A stretch of 64,000 nt of DNA, taken from contig JABDDN010000002.1 in the NCBI GenBank assembly GCA_013287585.1, forward strand, positions 1 through 64,000. The letters run 5' to 3'. The position numbers and the translations under genes are program-made. Below the pieces are notes generated by a model. The model was given only the letters and a program-made list of their open reading frames with translations, made no database searches and was not told the origin of the DNA. Numbering within the stretch: position 1 is the first letter of the stretch; the number at the start of each line of letters is the position of its first letter. The DNA comes from Nitrososphaerota archaeon (GTDB lineage: Archaea > Thermoproteota > Nitrososphaeria > Nitrososphaerales > Nitrosopumilaceae). Positions 26,335 through 34,567 of this stretch are shown one piece after another.

Positions 26335-27276
26335 ATGGAAGAATTAGTTTTGGTTTTAGGTTCAGTTGCAGGAGCCTGTACGGCAGTTGCCATGGACAAA
26401 ATCCCAAAACGAAGAAATAACAAACAAATTATCGGAACAAGTTCAACTATCAAAAGCCAGATTCAATCATTAAAAATAGAAAAAGAAATCCTTACAAAAA
26501 CAATATCCAGATTATATCAGCAGGAATCTGAACTCTCAAAAGTACATCGTGACAGATTGTTACTCAGATATCAACATCAGCTTGGTATTGTAATAACTAG
26601 AATCGAGAAACTAGAGATAGCTAGTAAGCATCCAGATCTTGGACCACTTGGAGATGGATTGATAACATTAATGGATCAAAAGCTATCACATTTAGATCAA
26701 AGACTAAACGAAATTTCTTCCAAGATTGCAATTACTATTATTCCTGCACCCCAAACAAAACAACCAGAACCAATCAAAGAAATTGTTTATGAAAAACCAC
26801 AAATGAAGAAAGTTGAAACAAAAACTGAGATACAAAAACCAAAAGAAGAATATGTTTCAAAACCGTTTATTGAAATTCCAATTCCAGAGAATCATAGATC
26901 AGTAGAGATTACAACGCTGACAGAGATCCCAAATAGAATTCCAGAATTTCCATTAGAGTTTGTAAAACCAGCCGTTGCCACACCAAAACAAATTGCCAAA
27001 CAAGAAGTGATCAATCCAGTTGTGGAAATCGAACAACCAAAACAAGTTGAAATTCAACCATTGGAAATCCCAAAACCAGTCATAGAGACACCACAGCCAG
27101 TCATAGAAACTCCCCATCTTGAACAACAAACACCTACTGAGAAAAAAATTCAGATTCCTACTGCGTTAAAAATTCCAGAGGAAGAAAAACTGGAAGAAGA
27201 TGACAAAGATATTGATAAGATTAAAAGCGAAATAATGAAAGCACTTTCAAAGCTAGAACAAGTAGAGGTAGAATAG
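26335..27276 (+). CDS. Coiled-coil / proline-rich protein with N-terminal hydrophobic segment, unknown function
   Basis: 313 aa. Residues 3-20 (ELVLVLGSVAGACTAVAM) are hydrophobic and could be a membrane anchor. Residues 35-130 are a predicted coiled coil rich in Lys/Glu/Leu heptads. From about 145 to 285 comes a low-complexity region rich in Pro, Glu, Lys, Val and Ile with repeated PKPVIETP / PQPVIETP units. The C-terminus is acidic (EEEKLEEDDKDIDKI). Domain order suggests an envelope-attached scaffold. It abuts rpl37e and rpiA with zero spacing, so it is certainly in their operon. No family recognised. Confidence 0.65.
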   Translation: MEELVLVLGSVAGACTAVAMDKIPKRRNNKQIIGTSSTIKSQIQSLKIEKEILTKTISRLYQQESELSKVHRDRLLLRYQHQLGIVITRIEKLEIASKHPDLGPLGDGLITLMDQKLSHLDQRLNEISSKIAITIIPAPQTKQPEPIKEIVYEKPQMKKVETKTEIQKPKEEYVSKPFIEIPIPENHRSVEITTLTEIPNRIPEFPLEFVKPAVATPKQIAKQEVINPVVEIEQPKQVEIQPLEIPKPVIETPQPVIETPHLEQQTPTEKKIQIPTALKIPEEEKLEEDDKDIDKIKSEIMKALSKLEQVEVE

Positions 27277-27951
27277 TTGACATTAGATGATGCCATTAAG
27301 GCATTGTCAAGCGATGCATTAAGGTTGATTAAAGACAACTATGTTTTGGGACTCGGTAGTGGAAGGGCTGCGACTACTATAGTTAGATTAATTGGTCCTT
27401 ATCTAAAAAAAAATAAAATCAAGATAAAAGCAATTCCCACATCTTTACAAATCAAGATAGAAGCAGAGAAAGCAGGAATACCAATAATTGAAGCAGATCA
27501 AATCGAACACATAGATCTTGTTTTTGATGGTGCAGATCAAATAGATGAAAATAAAAATATGATAAAAGGTGGGGGTGGAGCATTATTGCGCGAAAAAATT
27601 CTAATAAATACCGCAAAGAAAGTTGTCATTATTGCTGATGAATCAAAATTTGTTAAAAAATTAAACCGAAGTGTTCCAGTTGAAGTATATCCCTTTGCGA
27701 GAAATATTGCAGTAAAACAAATTAAGAAATATGGCGGAAAACCAAACCTGCGTATTATAGAAAGAGGGTATCCTTTTGTGACAGAAAATGGAAACATAAT
27801 TTTGGATTGTGATTTTGGCAACATACTAAAACCAAAAGAATTGGCTACAAAACTCATAGAAATTCCAGGTGTTATAGAAGTTGGACTCTTTACAAAACCA
27901 GACATAATATACAAAGTAAAAGAAAATGGAAAATTTGATGTTTTAACTTAG
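27277..27951 (+). CDS. rpiA: Ribose-5-phosphate isomerase A
   Basis: 224 aa from a TTG immediately after the previous stop. VLGLGSGRAATTIVRLIG (phosphate loop), IPTSLQIK, VFDGADQIDENKNMIKGGGGALLREKI (catalytic Asp/Lys loop) and ADESKFV are RpiA signatures. Converts ribulose-5-P and ribose-5-P, supplying ribose for nucleotides. It converges on the amidohydrolase gene with a few bases of overlap. Confidence 0.95.
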   Translation: MTLDDAIKALSSDALRLIKDNYVLGLGSGRAATTIVRLIGPYLKKNKIKIKAIPTSLQIKIEAEKAGIPIIEADQIEHIDLVFDGADQIDENKNMIKGGGGALLREKILINTAKKVVIIADESKFVKKLNRSVPVEVYPFARNIAVKQIKKYGGKPNLRIIERGYPFVTENGNIILDCDFGNILKPKELATKLIEIPGVIEVGLFTKPDIIYKVKENGKFDVLT

Positions 27952-29337
27952 AACAGGTCTAGTAACAAATTTTCCATAACCTGGTTTACCTAGTATTTCA
28001 AAGTCTTCTGCTACAATCTCTCCTCTTACTAATGTTTTAACAGGCCAACCTTTCAGATTCCAACCCTCATATACAGTATAATCTGAAAAACCGTCGAGTA
28101 GTTGACTGGAAACCTTGTTCTCTTTTTTCAAGTCAATAATAGCAATATCAGCATCTGAGCCATTTTGAAGGCTTCCCTTTTTTGGAAACATTCCAAATAT
28201 TTTTGCAGTATTAACACTTGTTAAAGAGACAAGTTGTTCTAATGTCATCCTACCTTTGTTTACACCTTCACTAATCAAGATTGGCAACATTGTTCCTATT
28301 CCAGGAAAGCCGGCAAGTGCATCCCATACCGCATTTCCTGCCAGTTTAAGATTTAGTCTATTTGCAACATGATCTGTCCCTATTGAATTAACAGTACCTA
28401 ACTGGATTTCTTTCCATATTGCACCTACATCATTTGATGTTCTAATTGGTGGCATTACTTTTGCCAGATAACCTTCTTGTGATTCATATGACAATGTAAG
28501 ATAATGAGGACAAGTTTCAACAAAAATTTTTGTGCCGTTCTTTTTTTCATCTTTTATAGCATTCATAGCTCCTTGTGATCCAATATGTACAAAGTATAAA
28601 ACACATCCAACTTTTCGGGCAATTTTAGAAATAGTTCTAATAGATTTTATCTCAGATTCAACTGATCTGCTCTCCGACCATGCTCCAAGCCCATCTTTCT
28701 TTTTTTCTTTTCCTTCTCTTATACCACATGAACACATTTTATAATCCTCAGCATGAACCAAGACAGGACATTGTAGAGATGCTGCAGTTGAAACTATTTT
28801 CTCAATCATGTCTAAATCTATTTCCACTTTTTCTTCGTCTAAGGAACTTGATCTAGGATCCATATCCATATAGACATGACCTACATCATCACCCAAGTTC
28901 ATGTAAACTTTAAATGAGTTAATTCCTTTTTTTGTACAAAATTCCATTTCTTCAATTTGATTTTTCTGAAGAATTGATGCGTGAATAGTATAATCAATAT
29001 AATGAGAAGTAGAACTCTCCGAAAGATGCAAATCAAGAAGCTTTTTGTATGAACCTCCCAACCTTAACATTCGCATCATTGTAGTAACTCCTCCAATAGC
29101 TGCTACTCTTGATTCTGTAATTGCAGCTTTTCCTATTGGTGAATAAACACCATAATGTACATGTGGATCTATAACTCCAGGCATAGATATCAAACCTCTA
29201 GCGTTAATTCTTGTATTACATTGTGGAACTTCAGTTGTAAAATCAACAATCTTACCATCATCAATTACAATGTTTTTTTCTATCATTCCGCTTGGTAAAA
29301 GTACATGTGAATCAGTAATTATCGTATCAAAAGTCAT
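27943..29337 (-). CDS. Cyclic amidohydrolase (dihydropyrimidinase/dihydroorotase superfamily)
   Basis: 464 aa. Metal-binding DPHVHYG, the segment FKVYMN with the Lys expected to be carbamylated, VLVHAED, FVHIGS and GTDHV are present in order in a TIM barrel. The length and HAED spacing favour the D-hydantoinase/dihydropyrimidinase/allantoinase branch over short dihydroorotases, but dihydroorotase (PyrC) activity is possible since no other pyrC is in view. It would hydrolyse a cyclic amide or ureide; a link to urea metabolism cannot be shown here. Confidence 0.82.
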   Translation of the reverse strand: MTFDTIITDSHVLLPSGMIEKNIVIDDGKIVDFTTEVPQCNTRINARGLISMPGVIDPHVHYGVYSPIGKAAITESRVAAIGGVTTMMRMLRLGGSYKKLLDLHLSESSTSHYIDYTIHASILQKNQIEEMEFCTKKGINSFKVYMNLGDDVGHVYMDMDPRSSSLDEEKVEIDLDMIEKIVSTAASLQCPVLVHAEDYKMCSCGIREGKEKKKDGLGAWSESRSVESEIKSIRTISKIARKVGCVLYFVHIGSQGAMNAIKDEKKNGTKIFVETCPHYLTLSYESQEGYLAKVMPPIRTSNDVGAIWKEIQLGTVNSIGTDHVANRLNLKLAGNAVWDALAGFPGIGTMLPILISEGVNKGRMTLEQLVSLTSVNTAKIFGMFPKKGSLQNGSDADIAIIDLKKENKVSSQLLDGFSDYTVYEGWNLKGWPVKTLVRGEIVAEDFEILGKPGYGKFVTRPVLS

Positions 29338-29415
29338 CAGTGATTTTCTTCAGAATCCTAGTATTATTCTTTGAGAGTAAATGAATAAAAACAGATAACA
29401 TTCTTGATAACAAAA

Positions 29416-29488
29416 GGGCCGGTAGTCTAGTGGTAGTGATGCCGCGTTCGCAACGCGGATGTCGGGGGTTCAAATCCCCCTCGGTCCA
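29416..29488 (+). tRNA. tRNA-Ala (anticodon CGC)
   Basis: 73 nt. Acceptor GGGCCGG/TCGGTCC with G3-U70, discriminator A. The anticodon stem CCGCG/CGCGG encloses TTCGCAA, so the anticodon is CGC. T arm GGGGG-TTCAAAT-CCCCC. A second alanine isoacceptor besides the GGC tRNA at 3.7 kb; CCA not encoded. Confidence 0.94.
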
Positions 29489-29600
29489 CCTCCACTGTTG
29501 GTGCAAATTGGAGTGTCTAAACCATGACGAGTAGAAATTCAAGTTATTTCCAAATGTGGCAAACCATTTTTTTATAGATCTTTCAAGCAAATAACGTGAT

Positions 29601-29792
29601 ATGAGTATAATATCCTACTTCAGAAAAAATCATGCTGAAAAATTAGCTGTTAGGGCAAAATGCAAGACAATTAATTGTGGATTTAATGGAGTTGTTCTTA
29701 CATCCAAGAAAAAAACCAGACAGGAAAGTTTGAAAGATGAAATGTGTCCTTTCTGCCACAATTTTGGTCTGTTGGAATTAGTTTTGTATTAG
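29601..29792 (+). CDS. Small zinc-ribbon protein, unknown
   Basis: 63 aa. CKTINC and CPFCHNF supply two cysteine pairs about 30 residues apart, with a basic linker (TSKKKTRQESLKDE), which suggests a zinc ribbon. A strong start MSIISYFRKNH follows an AT-rich upstream. No family recognised. Confidence 0.55.
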   Translation: MSIISYFRKNHAEKLAVRAKCKTINCGFNGVVLTSKKKTRQESLKDEMCPFCHNFGLLELVLY

Positions 29793-29877
29793 TTTGCTAT
29801 GAAAAATGACTAGTTTTACAGGATTCTAATCATGATTCAGAAATTATAACTATTTCATATGATGGAAAAAGCCTCAG

Positions 29878-30519
29878 CTAGGTCACGATAAGCAACATCA
29901 CTAACGCCAATACTGCCATGCCGAAATCTTCGACAACAGTAATTTTTGTCAATGGTACTTTCAGGATAGTTCCCAAGCAGGCACATTGGAATTTTTCCTT
30001 CTTCCTCAGCTTTATTGCTACACCTAATCCGCTGAAGCTCATGACCAAGATCTCCGCTAGCAGAAGTGACTTTGAAGTTGGATTTAATATCATTACCAAT
30101 CCAAAAAACAGTTCAATGAATGGGTAAACATATCCATATGCGAAAATTCTTCTTGCCAAAAGATCATAAGTAGAATACCCTTCTGCAAAGCCCTTCAAAC
30201 CTATCAGCTTAAAGCCAGCGAAAACAAGAAAAAATCCTATCATAAAGTAAGACATGGTTGTTGAGATTGCAAAATTACCAAGTTGGGAATCCCTGAAGGA
30301 CAGAATAATTGTTGTTACTGATATCAAACCAATTATTATTGCCAGAGGTATGTAATTTTTCCACGTTGATGAGCCAACACCTCCATTCTCATTATTTTTG
30401 GAAACAACTTTAGCTTTCAAGGAATCTAAAGGCACAAGTTTCATACCACCACATTTAGGGCAATTGCCAGCCTTGTCTTGTCTCACTTCTAGATGCATGG
30501 GACAAGTGTATATTTCCAT
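29878..30519 (-). CDS. Heavy-metal-binding domain fused to MauE/DoxX-like membrane protein
   Basis: 213 aa from ATG 30519; a start eight codons earlier is possible. Residues 1-30 (IYTCPMHLEVRQDKAGNCPKCGG) are the YHS-like 'heavy metal binding domain' seen in copper-efflux and CusB-type proteins (CPMH plus CPKCGM). After a linker come five predicted membrane helices; GFFLVFAGFKLIGLKGFAEGYSTYDLLARRI and VYPFIELFFGLVMI resemble MauE/DoxX, proteins linked to periplasmic disulfide chemistry. Near the C-terminus CACLGTILKVP has two cysteines in a loop, also MauE-like. Possibly a copper or thiol-redox membrane factor (inference). An HTH regulator lies 106 bp upstream on the same strand. Confidence 0.75.
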   Translation of the reverse strand: MEIYTCPMHLEVRQDKAGNCPKCGGMKLVPLDSLKAKVVSKNNENGGVGSSTWKNYIPLAIIIGLISVTTIILSFRDSQLGNFAISTTMSYFMIGFFLVFAGFKLIGLKGFAEGYSTYDLLARRIFAYGYVYPFIELFFGLVMILNPTSKSLLLAEILVMSFSGLGVAIKLRKKEKFQCACLGTILKVPLTKITVVEDFGMAVLALVMLLIVT

Positions 30520-30624
30520 TTGTTTCAATAATCGTTTAAGCAATTTGTAGGTTCTCTTTTGCTTAGTTAAAATAAAAAATTTGAAAAGGAATTTGTAGAG
30601 AGTCTTGCAGGACTAGAACCAAGA

Positions 30625-31044
30625 TTAGGTTGACGATGATTCTTTTGTAGGCAGAATTTTGATAACAATCTTGTTTTTTTCAATGTTAATTTCTACATTT
30701 TCAAAAATTGATCTATATTTTTTTACTTGTTTTCCATCAAATGTATTAACATATCCTTGAACCATCAATAAACCGTTATCAATCAAGGTGTTTACTTTTC
30801 TATAACCAGAGGTTTGTGGCATCTCTGCAATTTGAAGGATTTCTGAAATAATTCTTGGCTGGTCTAAAACAGCATTTAGAATGTTTTTCGTATCCCTATC
30901 TCCCAAGGCTTCGAAAATTAATTTGACATAAGATGGATCTTGTATCGTAATCCAACCTGAATTTAGAGTTTTTGATTCTTGTGCAATGATATTTTTCAAA
31001 AACTGGTTCTCAACTCGTTCATGCATTTTGTGTGTTTGACTCAT
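30625..31044 (-). CDS. ArsR/MarR-like winged-helix regulator
   Basis: 139 aa. LIFEALGDRDTKNILNAVLDQPRIISEILQ and PQTSGYRKVNTLIDNGLL form a winged helix-turn-helix; the C-terminal wing (KKYRSIFENVEINIEKNKIVIKI) is typical of archaeal ArsR-like regulators. No Cys pair for metal sensing is visible. It precedes the metal-binding/MauE fusion and may regulate it (inference). Confidence 0.75.
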   Translation of the reverse strand: MSQTHKMHERVENQFLKNIIAQESKTLNSGWITIQDPSYVKLIFEALGDRDTKNILNAVLDQPRIISEILQIAEMPQTSGYRKVNTLIDNGLLMVQGYVNTFDGKQVKKYRSIFENVEINIEKNKIVIKILPTKESSST

Positions 31045-31494
31045 AATTGTAATTCATCACATGATCTCATAAGCAGGCTGGAATTTTTGTGAAAAAATGC
31101 GTTCCTTTTTGGCATTATGTTATGGATTTCCAACAAATCATAACGTAAGCAAGCCTTACAGTTTTTGAACTAACAGTTGGTACGAGTCCAAGAGATTTTG
31201 TTTATAAAGATTAATCATGCTTTGGTGCAAATTATATAAATAAAAAATTTAGGAAAGGAGTTTTGTAGCTACTCCGATAAGCTTACTGCCCTTTTGTATG
31301 AATTTTTGCTGACAAGACGTCATATCCAAACCCTCTGTGGCTAGACAAATCCTTGGTCCACCATTTTTCCAAAAATAACAATAACATACTAATGATTACC
31401 TATGAATAAAACAGGAAATTTAGAAATAATTAGAAAACATTAAGGAAAAAGAATTGTTTTCTTGATCCAATTTGAGACAACGAGTCTGTTTTTC
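31045..31494. other. 450-bp AT-rich intergenic stretch with weak small ORF
   Basis: No confident gene. On the minus strand a 34-codon ORF (31283-31387) encodes KWWTKDLSSHRGFGYDVLSA and ends at TAA; its composition looks coding-like but I recognise nothing. Just beyond its stop, GGAGTAGCTACAAAACTCC (minus strand, about 31266-31284) can form a short hairpin followed by a T-rich run (around 31240-31255), so this could be a terminated small transcript or a gene remnant. Confidence 0.3.
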
Positions 31495-32898
31495 TTATTG
31501 TGGAGTGATTACAGCTGTTGGAGGCAAGTTTGGATTCACTACTGTGATTTTCACAGAAGCACTGCTTTGTCCATTTTCATTACTAACTGTCAGTGTAAAC
31601 TCTAGCACCTTTGCTTCACTAACATTAACGTCTGGTGCAAAGAATACTGGATGTGCTGTATTAGCAAAGAGTATTGTCACAGGATCTCCTCCAGTTTGTT
31701 TCCAAGAATATGTCAGATGTTTACCAGTACTTGCACTACCATCCAAGATAACTTGGATATTATTATTAACAGTTTGATCAGGACCTGCATTTGCTACTGG
31801 TGGCAATACCTGTACTGGTAATGGATTTACAGTAACTGTAATTTGACATGATTGAACATCTAATAGACCATCAGTAACATCAACTTGGAATTTAAGTTCG
31901 TTACCAGCTGCATTATAAGCTGGTGCAGTAAATGTTGGGCTTACATCAGTAGTAGATGACAATGCTACTGGTTGACCTGAAATTTGTTTCCAAGCATATG
32001 ACAATGTATCGTTATCTGGGTTTGTTACTGTAGATGAAAGCGTTACTTGAGAGTTCGCACTAACTGTCATATCTTGGCATACTACTGTTGGGGTATGATG
32101 AGTGCTTACAACATTAACTGTTACTGTAGCACTTGATTTACCTCCATGTCCATCATCTGCTGTAAGCATAAACAATAGAACTTTGTTTGTATCAGGATAA
32201 ATTATTGGTGCAGTAAATGTTGTAGTTGTATCAGAATAAGATGCTAATTTTACATGTGGCCCTGATGATTGTCCCCATGCATATGATAACTGATCATTGT
32301 CTGGGTCAGTTGCAGAACCTGAAAGTGTTACCTGGGTTCCTTCATTAACTGTAAGAGGAGTAGTTACAGTCACAACTGGTGGGCGATTATGATGAATAAC
32401 TATAACGTTGATTGAAGTTTGATCTGTTCCACCATGTGCATCGTTTACATCTAGTACAATTCGCAATAATTTTACTTGATCTACATTAACTGCTGGTGCA
32501 ACAAATGATATTATAGGATCAGTAGTAGAAGATAATTTTACCATATCACCGGCGGTTTGTGTCCAAGCGTAAGACAATATATTCTCCGGAATTGGTGATG
32601 TTGATTTTAAACCTGAAAGTGTTATGTTTGTTTGTTCAGTAACTATCAAAGTATCTGCCGGTATGACATTACCTTTTGTCAACATGAAACGATCATAATG
32701 CAAACCAAGGTATGCCATTTGTTGTATGTAATAGCAATCTGGTGTCAATTGACCGCTATCGTATTGGTTAACACATGCATCAATCGATCTATCAACACCT
32801 GTAGAGGGTACAGTTTGTGCATGTGCCATAAGACTTGGCATCGTAGCAGAAAAAACCACCATTAACGATAATAGGGTAATAGAAAATTTGTAATCCAA
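31495..32898 (-). CDS. Secreted protein with tandem PKD/cadherin-like repeats
   Basis: 467 aa. A signal peptide (about residues 1-27, ending AHAQ) is followed by a unique region with two Cys (IDACVNQY, TPDCYY), then at least four Ig-like repeats of about 85-95 residues, each with the pattern LSGS.TDPDNDQLSYAW.Q.SG..V and F.AP....L.F.L.V.D..G. This is the PKD/REJ/cadherin-like fold of surface proteins. It stops abruptly after PPTAVITPQ, the usual opening of another repeat, with no visible C-terminal anchor. Such proteins form sheath or adhesion structures; the partner is unknown. Confidence 0.82.
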   Translation of the reverse strand: MDYKFSITLLSLMVVFSATMPSLMAHAQTVPSTGVDRSIDACVNQYDSGQLTPDCYYIQQMAYLGLHYDRFMLTKGNVIPADTLIVTEQTNITLSGLKSTSPIPENILSYAWTQTAGDMVKLSSTTDPIISFVAPAVNVDQVKLLRIVLDVNDAHGGTDQTSINVIVIHHNRPPVVTVTTPLTVNEGTQVTLSGSATDPDNDQLSYAWGQSSGPHVKLASYSDTTTTFTAPIIYPDTNKVLLFMLTADDGHGGKSSATVTVNVVSTHHTPTVVCQDMTVSANSQVTLSSTVTNPDNDTLSYAWKQISGQPVALSSTTDVSPTFTAPAYNAAGNELKFQVDVTDGLLDVQSCQITVTVNPLPVQVLPPVANAGPDQTVNNNIQVILDGSASTGKHLTYSWKQTGGDPVTILFANTAHPVFFAPDVNVSEAKVLEFTLTVSNENGQSSASVKITVVNPNLPPTAVITPQ

Positions 32899-33179
32899 TT
32901 CAGTAAAAGTGGTAATTTACACTGATTAAAACCTTTCTCTTTATTGTTTTGTTAGTTGAAATAAAAAATTACAACCAACCCATTTCCGATCCTTTTTACT
33001 TACATCTTAAGGGAATATTCCTGTTTTCCAGACATTTTTCCTTTTTATCTTTATTGTAGATATCATATGAAAATCATTTTGGCGTTTAATCTTTAATTTA
33101 TCATATAATCTATTTTCCACAAATAGCATCCTTTTAGGTCATAAAACGTACAAAAAACAATATACAGCTACAGGTAATA

Positions 33180-33557
33180 ATGCAAATAATGAAAGTGTTC
33201 AATGGAAAAGCAGCTGCCGAAGACTATATGTCAAATCATACATTGACCTTTTCTACACCTGAACTTACACTAACAAGGTTTGCATTTTGGTTGGGAGACA
33301 TGGTGCCAGATCCTAAAAATCCAGGTCAGACAATACCAAGAATAATGACTCTCATAGAAGAGAAAGATTTTGCGCCAGTACCAATTATTGATGATGATAC
33401 GTTTGTACCTACAGGTGCAGTAAAATCAGTCGGTGGCGGAATTTATGGAAGCGTACAAACTGAGACTGGTTCTACCACAAAATTCTGTCTAGAATGTGGT
33501 TTCAAGCTTTCATTGAATGCAAAGTTTTGTACTCAATGTGGAGCAAATCAAGACTAA
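33180..33557 (+). CDS. Protein with C-terminal zinc ribbon, unknown
   Basis: 125 aa. The N-terminal 90 residues are unique (FNGKAAAEDYMSNHTLTF, MVPDPKNPGQTIPRIMTL). The last 30 residues are a double-zinc-ribbon half: KFCLECGFKLSLNAKFCTQCG (CxxC-x12-CxxC). A start at the second ATG (33189) is equally plausible. Convergent with another zinc-ribbon gene ending 30 bp away. Confidence 0.6.
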   Translation: MQIMKVFNGKAAAEDYMSNHTLTFSTPELTLTRFAFWLGDMVPDPKNPGQTIPRIMTLIEEKDFAPVPIIDDDTFVPTGAVKSVGGGIYGSVQTETGSTTKFCLECGFKLSLNAKFCTQCGANQD

Positions 33558-33587
33558 ATTTCTAAATTCAATTTTATAATAAGATCA

Positions 33588-34106
33588 CTAGACTTTTTTC
33601 CCGCACTTTGTACAGAATTTTGCTGTTGATTTTAGTGGTGTACCACAAGAAGAACAACTTGGTCCACTGAAAGATTGTGGCATCAGACTGGGATCTGGTG
33701 TCGGAAGTGTTCCAGGATTACCAAATGCTGAAGCAGCAGAAACTATTGAAGGTGGTCTACCAGGCCCTGGCATTGTTGCAGACGAGATATGTGTAGGTGA
33801 TGGACTACCAAATCCCCCCATAGATACAGAACCAGTTACTTGTGTAGCACCTAGTGCAGAACCTCCAGCAATTTTATCAACTGATTTTTTTAATTCAAAA
33901 ATTACTTTTACTGCAAGAAATTCTAATGCAGAATATGCAACAACATAATCACCAAGTTTTTCAAAAAATTCTTTGTCAGACATCTTTCCCTGTTTGTATA
34001 GGTTGTTAGCATCAAGAAATGATTCATAATATCCTTGAGAGTCGTTTAAAAGATTCTGAAGTTTATCAAAAAGGAGGTTAAATGTATCTACGTCTCCAAA
34101 TGACAT
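33588..34106 (-). CDS. Helical protein with C-terminal zinc ribbon, unknown
   Basis: 172 aa. An N-terminal helical domain (FNLLFDKLQNLLND, KMSDKEFFEKLGDYVVAYSALEFLAVKVI), a Gly/Pro/Ser-rich linker, and a C-terminal ribbon CSSCGTPLKSTAKFCTKCG. The ribbon resembles that of the convergent neighbour, so the pair may have a shared origin or interact (inference). Confidence 0.6.
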   Translation of the reverse strand: MSFGDVDTFNLLFDKLQNLLNDSQGYYESFLDANNLYKQGKMSDKEFFEKLGDYVVAYSALEFLAVKVIFELKKSVDKIAGGSALGATQVTGSVSMGGFGSPSPTHISSATMPGPGRPPSIVSAASAFGNPGTLPTPDPSLMPQSFSGPSCSSCGTPLKSTAKFCTKCGKKV

Positions 34107-34170
34107 GTAAAAAGTTGCGTTGACCGTTATTAATTATTTTAGATTAAATCTTAGGTTTAGTTTTTTATGG

Positions 34171-34503
34171 CTAGGCCTTCTCTAGCGCTTTATCAATCAT
34201 GTTTTTGTAAGAGGACTTTGAGGCTGCACCTACTTGCTGAGAAATTACTTCACCTTTGTGGAATATAGCAAGCGTGGGTATACTAAAGACATTATATTTT
34301 GAAGCAAGCTCATTGCTTTCGTCCACATTGACTTTGACAAAGTTGACTTTTCCAGCATATTCACCGGCAAGTTCTTCAATAACTGGACCAACCATTCTGC
34401 ACGGACCGCACCATTCTGCCCAGAAGTCTACAAATACTGGGATCTGTGAGTTGATTACTTCAGTTTGCCAAGTTTTTGCGTTTACAGGTTTTGCTTTTTC
34501 CAT
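34171..34503 (-). CDS. trxA: Thioredoxin
   Basis: 110 aa, standard length. VFVDFWAEWCGPCRMVGPVIEEL contains the WCGPC active site; FSIPTLAIFHKGE has the cis-Pro. Cytosolic disulfide reductase; no reductase gene adjacent. Confidence 0.95.
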   Translation of the reverse strand: MEKAKPVNAKTWQTEVINSQIPVFVDFWAEWCGPCRMVGPVIEELAGEYAGKVNFVKVNVDESNELASKYNVFSIPTLAIFHKGEVISQQVGAASKSSYKNMIDKALEKA

Positions 34504-34567
34504 TTTTATCTAAATTAATTAATTATAATATCCCTAAATATATTGAGCGATTTATTTGTGAGTTTTT

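Noticed and set aside
27943-29337. Calling the amidohydrolase an allantoinase feeding urea metabolism
   Set aside because: Motifs do not separate allantoinase, hydantoinase and dihydroorotase, and no allantoicase or ureide gene is near.
31045-31494. Mobile element or CRISPR in the 450-bp gap
   Set aside because: No repeat array, terminal inverted repeats or transposase fragment seen; only a short hairpin and a weak 34-codon ORF.
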